Shown here: in pieces, positions 51,313-64,000 of the stretch | Layout: each line of letters begins with the position of its first letter | Numbering within the stretch: position 1 is the stretch's first letter | NCBI GenBank assembly: GCA_964017155.1 | Contig: OZ024854.1 | Location: forward strand, 12,381,798 to 12,445,797 | From: Oasisia sp. SBJ-2009 | Taxonomy: Eukaryota; Annelida; Polychaeta; Sabellida; Siboglinidae | DNA length: 64,000 nucleotides | Direction of reading: 5' to 3' | The notes under the pieces: generated by a model | The model's database searches: none | What the model was told of the DNA's origin: nothing | What the model saw: only the letters and a program-made list of their open reading frames with translations | Program-made: the position numbers and the translations under genes

Positions 51313-54300
51313 TCACTTGACTCTTGCTCTCCATTTGTCTCTCTGCTGTGAGAGTGATGTCCATGAGTCGATCTTTATGTCTCTCATCTTTAGGTTTCTC
51401 TTGATGGTATCTTTGAACCGGAGACGAGGGCGCCCTCTCTTTCTCTGACCAGAAGACAGTTGAGAGTAGAGAACCTGCTTCGGTAGCCTGTCTGGTGACA
51501 TCCTCATGAGGTATCCAGTCCACCGGAGATTCTTTCTGATCAGAAGATCTTCCATAGATGGCAGCCATGTTCGTTCTAGTATTTCCTTGTTTGTCACTTT
51601 GTCCATCCAGGTTATCCTCATGATCGAACGCAGATGTCGCATCATGAAGGCATGTAGCTTTTTAACCTGTCGTCTGTACACTGTCCAGGCCTCAGCTCCG
51701 CATAGGAGGGTGGACAGCACGATTGCACGGTATATCTTGCCTTTAACCCGCATGGACACATGGTGGTTGTTCCAGAGTCTCTGGCGTAGTCGGCCGAAAG
51801 ATGCACTAGCCTTGGCCATCCTCCTCTGTATTTCGTCGTCAATGCATCCGTCACTTGATATAGTGCTTCCGAGGTAGGTGAATTCTAGAACAGAGTTCAG
51901 CTTGTTTCCATCAACCATGATATCCTCCTCTCGGGTTCTTGTAGAGTTGGATTGGTACAGCACCTCGGTCTTCTTGATGTTAATCTTCAGGCCGAACTTC
52001 TTTGACGCATCGAAGAAAACATCCACTATTTTCTGCATCTCTTCAGCAGAGTGTGCAACCAGTGCACTGTCATCTGCGAATAGCAGCTCTCTCATCAGTA
52101 TTCGAGTAGTCTTGGTCTTTGCTCTGAAGTGTGCGACGTTGAATAGGTCAGCGTTCTGTCTGGACTGTATGTAGATGCCATCCCCCATGTCTCGGAAAGC
52201 CTCGTCGAGCATTGCTGATAGGAAGATGGAGAAGAGCGTGGGGGCCAGTACACAACCTTGCTTGACCCCATTTGTGACACTGAACGATTCCGAGACTTCT
52301 CCTTCAACACTAACTTTTGCCATCATTCCAGTATGTAGTGCCTCGATCATTGTTGTGAACTTCTCTGGGCAGCCATACCTCCTCAGTAGCTGCCATAGCC
52401 CGGTCCGCCCAACTGTATCAAACGCCTTGCTGAAGTCGACAAATACCATGTACAGTGGTCGGTCCTGCTCAATGCACTTTTCTTGTAGTTGTCGGAGACA
52501 AAATATCATATCCACGGTGCTCCGGTTACCTCTGAAGCCACATTGTGTCTCCGGAACTACCTCTGGTGTTATGTGAGTAGATAGTCTGTTGAGGAGGATC
52601 CTCGCGAAGATCTTGCCCGCTATGGAAAGAAGAGAGATTCCTCTATAGTTCCCACAGTCTGTTCGATCACCTTTCTTGTAGATGGTTACAATGCTGGCAT
52701 CCTTCCATGCTTGTGGTACAGAACCCACCTCCCAGGCATTGGTGATTAGTTGATGCAGTCTGCTGAACAGATTTTCTCCTCCGTGCTTCCATACTTCTGC
52801 AGGAATTCCATCTCCTCCAGGTGCTTTGCCATCTTTCATGCTGGCGATTGCTCTAGCCATCTCATCCATAGTTGGAATCTCATCGAGGCTTGTCTTGATA
52901 ATGCGCTTCGGGATGTTGTCCAGAGCTTCGTGATCTATGTCGCCAGGGACGTTGAGTAGCTTCTGGAAGTGTTCACTCCATCTTGCCACAACTCTCTTGC
53001 TGTCAGAGAAGGTCTCCATTCCATCTGATGATTTCAGTTGAACAGATCCCTTCTTTTTGGGACCCCACACTTCCTTCAGCCCATTGTAGAAGCCCTTCAT
53101 GTTGTTACTGTCAGCAGCTCTCTGCAGCTCCCCTGCCTTCCTTTCCCACCAGTCTGACTTCAGTGCACGCGTGTGTTTTTGTAGCAATCTGCAGGCATCT
53201 TTGTATGCTGCAGTGGTGGACCTGGTGCTCCTGGTTTGCAACACTCTCTGGTGGGCTTGGTCTCTTCTGTTCATAAGAGTCTGTAGCTCCTGGTCGTTGG
53301 GGTCGAACCAGTCCTGGTCTTTTCTGTCTGGCTTGCCAAGATATGTCTTAGCTGTGTTGTACACGACCTGCTGCAGAGCAGCCCATTCCTCATCTGGTGT
53401 TGAGTTTTCCTTCTTCTCCCATTGGGCGAGAGCACTGTCTATCTCCTGCTCAAAACTCTCCCTATGGCTGGTGGTACTTAGTTTTGCAATGTTCAGCTTG
53501 GTCTGCTTACTTGTCCCTTGCCTGTTGTGCTTTTGTCGTATTCTGAAAGCCACTTTTGACCTCAGCATCTGGTGATCAGTCCAGCAGTTTGCTCCACGCA
53601 TGACTCGGGTACTGTGGATGTCCATCTTATCCCGACACCTCGTGATGATGAAGTCGATCATATGCCAGTGTTTAGAACGAGGATGCATCCAGGTGGTCTT
53701 GCGTTCATCCTTCTGCTTGAACATGGTGTTCGTCACTATCAGTTCGAACTCAGAGCACAGAGCCAGTAGAAGCTCGCCATTGGAGTTGCATTTCCCAATC
53801 CCATGTTTGCCCATGACCAAGGGCCACTTGTCATTTTCTCTTCCTATCCTCGCATTGAAGTCTCCTATCAGCAGTAGTTTATCTGTACGAGGGATGCCAC
53901 TGAGCACACTTGCCAGCTGGTTGTAGAAGGCCTCCTTGTTTTCATCTGGGTTTGTCATTGTTGGAGCGTACACGCTGATAATTATGATTCTGTCACTTAC
54001 TGGACGTGGCATTTCTGTCAGCTTTGTGACGATATCCTTCTTGATAGCAAAGCCCACTCCTGCCTCCCTTCTTTCTCCTTCCGGTTTGCCACTCCAGAAG
54101 AAAGAGTATTCCAAGTCGTCGAGACTACCAGACTCTGAGAACCTTGTTTCACATAGGGCGGCGATGTCGATGTTGTATTTGGCAAGTTCCATTGCGACTA
54201 GTGCCGTACGTCTTTCTGGTCGGTTAGCTCCATCTCGGTCGAGGAGAGTCCTGACGTTCCATTGTCCAATTGTCAGTAGTTGTCTTCTTTGTCTTCTTCT

Positions 54301-54405
54301 TCCTAGCTGATTTTCCACTGTCGACGGAAGATGAGGTCGAGCAGCGCGGTCCTTGGTAACCCGGGCGACGGCCGATCCGGTATGGAGTTTCATACAGTTG
54401 TACAT
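51313..54405 (-). CDS. RTE-type endonuclease/reverse transcriptase, intact
   Basis: 1030 residues without interruption. The apurinic-type endonuclease domain spans about residues 43-285: GQWNVRT (Asn50), CETR (Glu86), GDFNARIG (Asp182, Asn184), HMIDFII and TDHQ (Asp277, His278). The reverse transcriptase spans about 540-850: NYRGISLLS, VDFSKAFDT (Asp657), VKQGCVLAPTLF and FADD (776-779). The C-terminal region has GAEAWT, RWTGYLMRM and KRGRPRLRFKD, as in RTE/BovB-like proteins, often misannotated as craniofacial development protein 2. All expected catalytic residues are visible, so the copy could be active. Overlapping ORFs on both strands are shadows. Confidence 0.93.
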   Translation of the reverse strand: MYNCMKLHTGSAVARVTKDRAARPHLPSTVENQLGRRRQRRQLLTIGQWNVRTLLDRDGANRPERRTALVAMELAKYNIDIAALCETRFSESGSLDDLEYSFFWSGKPEGERREAGVGFAIKKDIVTKLTEMPRPVSDRIIIISVYAPTMTNPDENKEAFYNQLASVLSGIPRTDKLLLIGDFNARIGRENDKWPLVMGKHGIGKCNSNGELLLALCSEFELIVTNTMFKQKDERKTTWMHPRSKHWHMIDFIITRCRDKMDIHSTRVMRGANCWTDHQMLRSKVAFRIRQKHNRQGTSKQTKLNIAKLSTTSHRESFEQEIDSALAQWEKKENSTPDEEWAALQQVVYNTAKTYLGKPDRKDQDWFDPNDQELQTLMNRRDQAHQRVLQTRSTRSTTAAYKDACRLLQKHTRALKSDWWERKAGELQRAADSNNMKGFYNGLKEVWGPKKKGSVQLKSSDGMETFSDSKRVVARWSEHFQKLLNVPGDIDHEALDNIPKRIIKTSLDEIPTMDEMARAIASMKDGKAPGGDGIPAEVWKHGGENLFSRLHQLITNAWEVGSVPQAWKDASIVTIYKKGDRTDCGNYRGISLLSIAGKIFARILLNRLSTHITPEVVPETQCGFRGNRSTVDMIFCLRQLQEKCIEQDRPLYMVFVDFSKAFDTVGRTGLWQLLRRYGCPEKFTTMIEALHTGMMAKVSVEGEVSESFSVTNGVKQGCVLAPTLFSIFLSAMLDEAFRDMGDGIYIQSRQNADLFNVAHFRAKTKTTRILMRELLFADDSALVAHSAEEMQKIVDVFFDASKKFGLKINIKKTEVLYQSNSTRTREEDIMVDGNKLNSVLEFTYLGSTISSDGCIDDEIQRRMAKASASFGRLRQRLWNNHHVSMRVKGKIYRAIVLSTLLCGAEAWTVYRRQVKKLHAFMMRHLRSIMRITWMDKVTNKEILERTWLPSMEDLLIRKNLRWTGYLMRMSPDRLPKQVLYSQLSSGQRKRGRPRLRFKDTIKRNLKMRDIKIDSWTSLSQQRDKWRARVK

Positions 54406-54716
54406 TTCATGGAAGCTGCTTGCAAAAAGTGTTGAAGTGCCGCTTGCTTTTGCAAGTTACTAGCGACACTCTCTCGGGGAACAAATAGAGGTCTCACACC
54501 GGCAAGAACATGTCAAGACAGGCGCAAACTATTTGTCCCTGCAGTGGCTGGTCGAGAGATGTTGGGAGTTCCATACATCAACCGCCCTTGATGCTGCCAC
54601 AGTGACATGGTTTTCTGTTTAGGGTTTGCTCCCTTAGCCTTCGGTTCTGACAAGAACCTGTACCACAAGGCAGTGGTTTACAACTTTGCATGGCAGGGGC
54701 GTCAAACTCCCTGAGT

Positions 54717-54743
54717 TGTTGCAGTACCTGGGGTACTGCAACA
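54717..54743. other. 12-bp perfect hairpin at RTE 5' end
   Basis: TGTTGCAGTACC-TGG-GGTACTGCAACA, 12-bp stem with 3-base loop, about 10 bp inside the element's 5' border. It may be an RNA structure of the element's transcript. Confidence 0.85.
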
Positions 54744-54964
54744 CCTGCATACCATATATATATATATATATATATATATGCTTTTATTTGGGTTTGCTTC
54801 GTGGCGTTATTTAATGTGGAAATTAATATTTATGGCGCCTCTATTTACACGTTCGTGTTTGCTTGTGTAAATGCTTGTGGATGCACGTGTATGTATGCGT
54901 GTGTGTATGTATGTATGTGTGTGTATGTGTGTATGTGTGTATGTGTGTATGTGTATGTCTGTGT

Positions 54965-56046
<1,082 letters not shown>

Positions 56047-56049
56047 GTG

Positions 56050-57382
56050 TATGTGTGACTTTTGTGTGTATGGGTGTATGGGTTTACGGGTGTGTGTGTG
56101 TGTATGTATGTAAGTGCATGTGTGTGTATGTGTGTGTGCATATGTGCGTGTGCGTATGGGTGTGCGTGTGTGGGTGGGTGTATCTTTTAAGTCTAACTAT
56201 ACACATGTTTTCTATTCAGCAGCCGTGAGCATTAGCCGATGATCACATTATGATGATTTCACAATTAACTTAGTTTGGTAATTGTCCATGCCATGCCGTT
56301 GATGGCAATAACATTTGTTTTATTGTAGCAATCGTGGCGTGGGTGCACACATGTATGTGTTGTGTGATGATGTTGGCGCAGCTGGTAAGTGTTGCTACTT
56401 TTCCTAATGTTGCGTTGTCCATATGTGTTGTAATGACTTACGTCATTAATTTACAAAATACATTCCAAAAACCATTAACATATTACATTTGTTTTGAACA
56501 TTTGCCACGATGGAAATAGGGGTGCAGTTAGAGTTCACATACGTGTCCAACTTACAGGATTTTTGTCGAAGTAACCGGATGTGTCGCTTAGTAAAACACA
56601 ATATTAGGTAGAACGAAGGATGTTTTTTTTTGGAACTAAAATAATACATTTAATTGAAATCAATCAGTGTTGCTTTCCGGGTATGAAATGTTGAGTAAAA
56701 CCTGAATCAATAAACATCTTACGGTTCTCCCTCTTAAAGGACAAGCAACGCTAGGCGGTATACGTAACCTGTGTTCGACAAGCTGGTTGATTTGATCAAC
56801 ATACATGTTTGAGCATACTTTGTGAAAAGAGTTAATGACCAATGTAATTCTTATTATGACAAAAACCTGTCAAGAGCAATAGTACTACGGAAATTCACTT
56901 TTAAAGATGTTGACAAATGTATTTCATTTAATATTTAGGGTTATGATTATTTATGATTAATAATTATTATTGTTATTGCACTTGCTGAAGAATGAGGAAT
57001 GTATCCAACTATTACACAAGCGACAGCACCGACTACAGAAGCATTCGTTTCAGAAACGAAAACATACACATGCGCCATGCTAGATTTCTTCAGTGAACGT
57101 CCTTATATAAAATATTGTTTTCAGAATCATGGAACTTTGGGTCAGGTCAACAAGTGTCCACGGTATGCTTTGAAATACGTAATGCTTTGTATATAATATA
57201 TAACATCATAATACAGAATGAGCGTGTTTAACTAAACACATGTGTTTTGCAAATACCGTTAAATATTATTTTATGTTTATTGATAGGGCGTTGTAAGGAC
57301 TTGGATACAAATCGTTCTTTGGTGTGTTGTTGTCGTAATACCTGTCTCTGTCTGTCGGTATATCTGCCTGTCTGTCTTCATG

Positions 57383-57443
<61 letters not shown>

Positions 57444-58945
57444 TTTTGATTGGATCGTTCATCAAAGAGAAGGTTTCAAGCTTCTTCGAAGGATGCATGA
57501 ATGGTGTATGTGCTACAGAAATATTTACTTACATTAATGTTTTCTTCTTTTAATTAACATAATTGTTGTCATTTTCTGTTTTTCTAACTACAATGGATTA
57601 CACACAATATAAATTCAACGTAAAACAAACACAATAAATACTATATTACGTACACTATAACAATGTTCAACTAATATTGGAAACAATATGTTAATGTTTC
57701 GGCTATTGTCTTTGCAATTCGTGTGTGTTATATTCAGGAGTTCGCATAATGTCTAAGTTTCTTTTAGTTATTCACTATTGTATTTCTATTTTAGAACACA
57801 CTCATTAAATAAATGTGGGGTACGTTATTGTGAAATGCGGAAATGTATTATCCCTATGTACACCAAGCCTGACGAACACATTCACTCATGACTAGCATGT
57901 GCAATTGTATTATCGTTTTTATTTTAGATCTGCTTCTACAAATGCGACACGCCATTGTCATCACATAACGGAAGATGATGTCAGGGACAAAAACCACCTG
58001 CTTCAGCCAATTGTCGATACATTTCAATAAACATAGAATCGAATCGTCAGGAGGTGGAAGTACGCGTCATCGGTAGGTGGTGTAGGACTTATTTCCTATT
58101 TCAAACATCTATTTTTAATAGGACCTGTTAAACGTATTATATGGCATATTCGCGTGGTGGCGCCACAGTAGCAAAGGGTGTTGCCCGAAATTAATCGATA
58201 ATGCGCCCGTTGTCATACGCTGTGAACATAAACCCTATTTAACATTTCTTTTTAAATCTAAACAATTATGAAATTATACCAATTAATTACAATTAATAAT
58301 ATCATAGCCACGTTAATATTGAGAGAAAACACACACATTAAAACAAATAGTTGTACATAAAACACAATAATGCATGCTATCTTATATATCAAAACTGCTT
58401 TAGTTGTCCATTTAGATGAGTTTGGCAGACTTATGTTGACATGCTTTAGCTGCTCTTTCAGAGTACGTTATGCGCAACTCGCAATCAACGGTGATTATGT
58501 TGTTCATTAGTAGTTGCATTTCGCCAAAAACATTCAAATGTATACTTTGTTCTTACATACGACAATGTCCTTATATAGTATTCTATGACGGGTGTATCGT
58601 GCTAATTGTGGAACTATGCAATGTTGCTGAATATATATGTGCGTGAACATGGATATATGTGTAGTAGTCCCCATTCACCTGTCATGATATCATGCAGATC
58701 AAAAAGAAAGTACATTTTGTGATTATGACGTGTGGTTTACTTACAAGCAATATAGGTATATGTGGTGGTCTGTCCCATTCTCAATATTACATATGCGATA
58801 AAGTCGCTAAATAGAATTGTACCGAAGCAGGGATATAACTTTGCATATTAAAACATGGCGTGTTGTTCCTGAAGCTTTTAGATGGCGATATTCGAGGGTG
58901 AACTCACAATTATAGAATATGAAAAACATCTCATTAGATGCAGTA
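56050..58945. other. Noncoding DNA, no gene recognised
   Basis: Only short ORFs without motifs. Contains a (TA)n run at 57389-57437. Splice-like or protein-like signals were not found. Confidence 0.5.
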
Positions 58946-58949
58946 GCGT

Positions 58950-59219
<270 letters not shown>

Positions 59220-59229
59220 GGGTGTGTGT

Positions 59230-61560
59230 GTATGTATGTATGTATACAACTGCGATATATTTTGATACATGCAAGGCCACAGGGGATACTACATTAGAAC
59301 ACAACATGTTTTTCTCACATAATATTATGCTATATTGTAGTATTTATTTTCAAAATATATGCGAATATATTCGACTGCTTGGCTGCTTAAATGTGGGATG
59401 TTTAGAATTAATATTTTCAATTAGACTAATCATTTTCCATGTCGTCCAGGCAGCTTTCAGCAATCTTTAACAGATGGTTATCGCTAGATAGCGACACTTT
59501 AGTCATTCTCGCTGATTTAGTCCTGGTGCTTGCCCCTAGGAGGCGCGATCCATGTGCTGCTTCAATGGATCGTCGTAGATATGTGACAGTCGGTATTCTC
59601 TTTATATCTATTAACGTGTGTCCTGCGTTTTGCTCTAGGTCAGATTGCTTCTATAATGCTTTTCGTCATCCAGTCTGACTCCTATATACATTTGGTTCCC
59701 TCCCAGTATATTATGTGATTGTGATATGTAGCGGCTAATTTGTGTATCACTCGCTAACCGATGTTTGTCTGATAGTGTTGATGTAGAGTGTGTTTATTGC
59801 TTTCTCTGCTTCTTCTGTATGATATCTTATGCGGGTTCAAAATGTACGTGTCATGTGTCATATGTACGTGACATTACATTTCATACATCATATGTCATAC
59901 GCTCTTTCGCTTATATTTTGCAGCTGCACCTTTGTGGCCGATTGAGGAAGACTATTGCGAACAGACGTAGGTAACTAAAATAGTAAATTGACTGTGGAAT
60001 AACACTATCACTCATATGACAAAACAATTCAATTCGTTCGCCAATCACAGATACAAAACCTATGGTTTTCGACGATGATTTCAATCAACTCATGGCAGTT
60101 CACTCATCAACAACCCATCAATATCTTACCAACGCTACCAACAGCAACGGCAATAACAACCATCAATCCTAATTTGATACATGAAACAAACAAATCCGTT
60201 CGAGCTGCATTCGAAAAGGATTCCAATACGATGCTAGATCTATGCGGAAAGCACTCGCCCCGAACATATTTCCCTCATCTCTCTTGCTATTCTGAAGCAA
60301 ACAAGTTATTCTATAAACATTCGTATGTATTCATTGGCAATAAGAGGACATATTCTTTTGAAAATATTCAACAAAGTTGTAACATACGCCGCCATTTGAT
60401 GAGAATTTGACACGAGTGTTTATGCTAGTCGTTTACACATTAGTAAGTAATGAATGATTAAACCCGGACGACATTGAAATAACCAGCTGCCGACCACACT
60501 AAGGCGTCGATCTATCGACCTACTTGTTAACGTGTTATACTATACGTGTAATTATTGTATTATTGCTCCGTAGCAATTATCCAGCAATGTCCGTTTTACA
60601 ACGCAAATGCGCCTTGAGCATTAATCCGCACCTATCTTCCGATTCTACATCTGACAACTTCGAAACGCTGAGGCTTTTGAACAGTTCAGAAAAAAATAAC
60701 TATATTGAATTGGGTGATGGATCCCGATGATACTCCAAAATGAATATGCAAACCTCGGATAAACCCTGACTCTGCTTCTGTTTTTTCGCCACAGTCCTTA
60801 AATATGGTAGTCTATATTTTGGAATGTTTGTTATAAGCTTGCTTCTTCAGGTGATATTATCGTACGGCTGTTAACATTAAAATAACCCATGAACGACCGA
60901 TATTGTCAAATGACGTCGGATAAATGGTAGGTCATTGAGTGGGCGACAACACAGTGTCATTGCTACTTTTCATGTTGTATAGGTTACTATTTATTGTTTC
61001 TTCGAACTCAAATTTGATACTTAAATCATTTAAGCGTGTCACTAAATCCAACACTGGACCACGAAGTCACTCTATTAAGCTTGATCACCGTCAAACAATC
61101 ACACCATTACAATTAAGTAGGCTAACATATGTGTTGATCTGTCGACCGATCAGGCGTCCTATTTATCTTCATTGCGGGACTATGTTCATAGCGTGAGGCC
61201 CATGATAAATGCGTTCAGCTGCATTCGGCACATCGCCTTCCGAGGATGGACTCTCTACATCTTGAAAACGTGCTGCTCAGTACAATCCGTTTTCATCATT
61301 TTCAGGCGTTCTCATTCACTATAATAATATCGAACAGCAGTAAGTCAAAATGGGCTTATTATATATTTTACAATACGTGTTTCGCTGTAATGTACATATA
61401 TTTATGCTTGCGTTTAATGAGAATGAACAGTACACGACAGTCATGATAGTTACAATTACAACATGTTAGACACCATGAGTGAGTGTTACTGAGTGACCGC
61501 CCGCCGGCTGTTGATTACCGTGCACAACGTCTCCTCGATGCACGAGCGCACTGTCCGTGA
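59230..61560. other. Noncoding or unrecognised DNA
   Basis: The longest ORF, 60075-60410 (+, 111 codons), has no recognisable domain, no clear splice sites and no paralogue in the window. Others (59439-59678, 60939-61196) are similar. Confidence 0.45.
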
Positions 61561-61564
61561 CACA

Positions 61565-63835
<2,271 letters not shown>

Positions 63836-64000
63836 AAATAGTCATAGTCATAGTCATAGTCATAGTCATAGTCATAGTCATAGTCATAGTCATAGTCATA
63901 GTCATAGTCATAGTCATAGCCATAGCCATAGCCATAGCCATAGCCATAGCCATAGCCATAGCCATAGCCATAGCCATAGCCATAGCCATAGCCATAGCCA
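63836..64000. repeat. (AGTCAT)n then (AGCCAT)n array, runs off window
   Basis: Hexamer with a T-to-C switch at about 63918. Continues past the window end. Confidence 0.98.

Larger units (their letters stand above)
51273..54752 (-). mobile_element. Full-length RTE-clade non-LTR retrotransposon
   Basis: About 3.48 kb bounded on both sides by TA runs. It has a 5' UTR of about 350 bp with a perfect 12-bp hairpin (54717-54743), one long ORF and a 3' UTR of only about 40 bp. Single ORF, short 3' UTR and simple-repeat ends are RTE hallmarks. It appears to be inserted in, or to have used, a TA microsatellite. Confidence 0.88.

Noticed and set aside
56734..56760. TTAAAGGACAAGCAACG resembling the end of the TTAA-flanked element
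   Set aside because: No matching opposite end was found nearby, and similarity stops after about 17 bases.

Overview
This is eukaryotic, animal-type DNA. Coding exons are short, split by GT-AG introns and built from extracellular modules: nidogen (NIDO), chitin-binding, VWA, EGF and possibly LamG-like. Between them lie CR1/Jockey-like, RTE and Penelope-like retroelements, DNA transposons and very large microsatellites. NIDO plus chitin-binding, VWA-EGF exons and GIY-YIG Penelope elements suggest a marine invertebrate. A mollusc or another lophotrochozoan is my best guess, but the window does not prove it.

Layout. 1-11588 is a giant imperfect palindrome (arms 1-5642 and 6043-11588, spacer 5643-6042). 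Its right arm lies largely inside a putative 5.8-kb transposon (7431-13267) with ~300-bp terminal inverted repeats. That element carries remains of a widespread uncharacterised metazoan protein family, split by a LINE. 13.3-18 kb holds a decayed copy ('copy A') of a NIDO gene with a Penelope-like element in intron 1. 18-19.2 kb is pentamer/hexamer microsatellite. 19.6-21.5 kb has a VWA-tail exon and two EGF exons in phase. 21.8-24.4 kb has a cluster of 15-bp motifs, a LINE tail and a foldback MITE. 25.2-26.8 kb is a ~30-bp minisatellite.

27.07-35.94 kb (minus strand) is the best host gene: five exons in phase encode a 292-residue secreted protein with a signal peptide, a NIDO domain and a C-terminal six-cysteine chitin-binding domain. 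Copy A and this copy B are a tandem segmental duplication that shares the intron-1 Penelope element and a pentanucleotide array upstream. Copy A has a frameshifted exon 1, an intact exon 2 and an exon 3 with a stop codon. The palindrome axis lies in its intron 3, so exons 4-5 are missing.

36.9-38.7 kb is a 1.9-kb pentamer array. 39.3-44.85 kb is a tandem duplication of a 2.8-kb noncoding unit. 46.1-48.2 kb has three phase-compatible exons of a LamG-like protein. 48.88-49.74 kb is a TTAA-flanked foldback transposon. 50.6-51.2 kb is a LINE tail with a pentamer repeat end. 51.27-54.75 kb is an apparently intact RTE-type retrotransposon with a 1030-residue ORF. 55-56 kb and 61.6-64 kb are huge hexamer arrays; 56-61.5 kb holds nothing I recognise. 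The very long ORFs in the arrays are artefacts of stop-free repeats.
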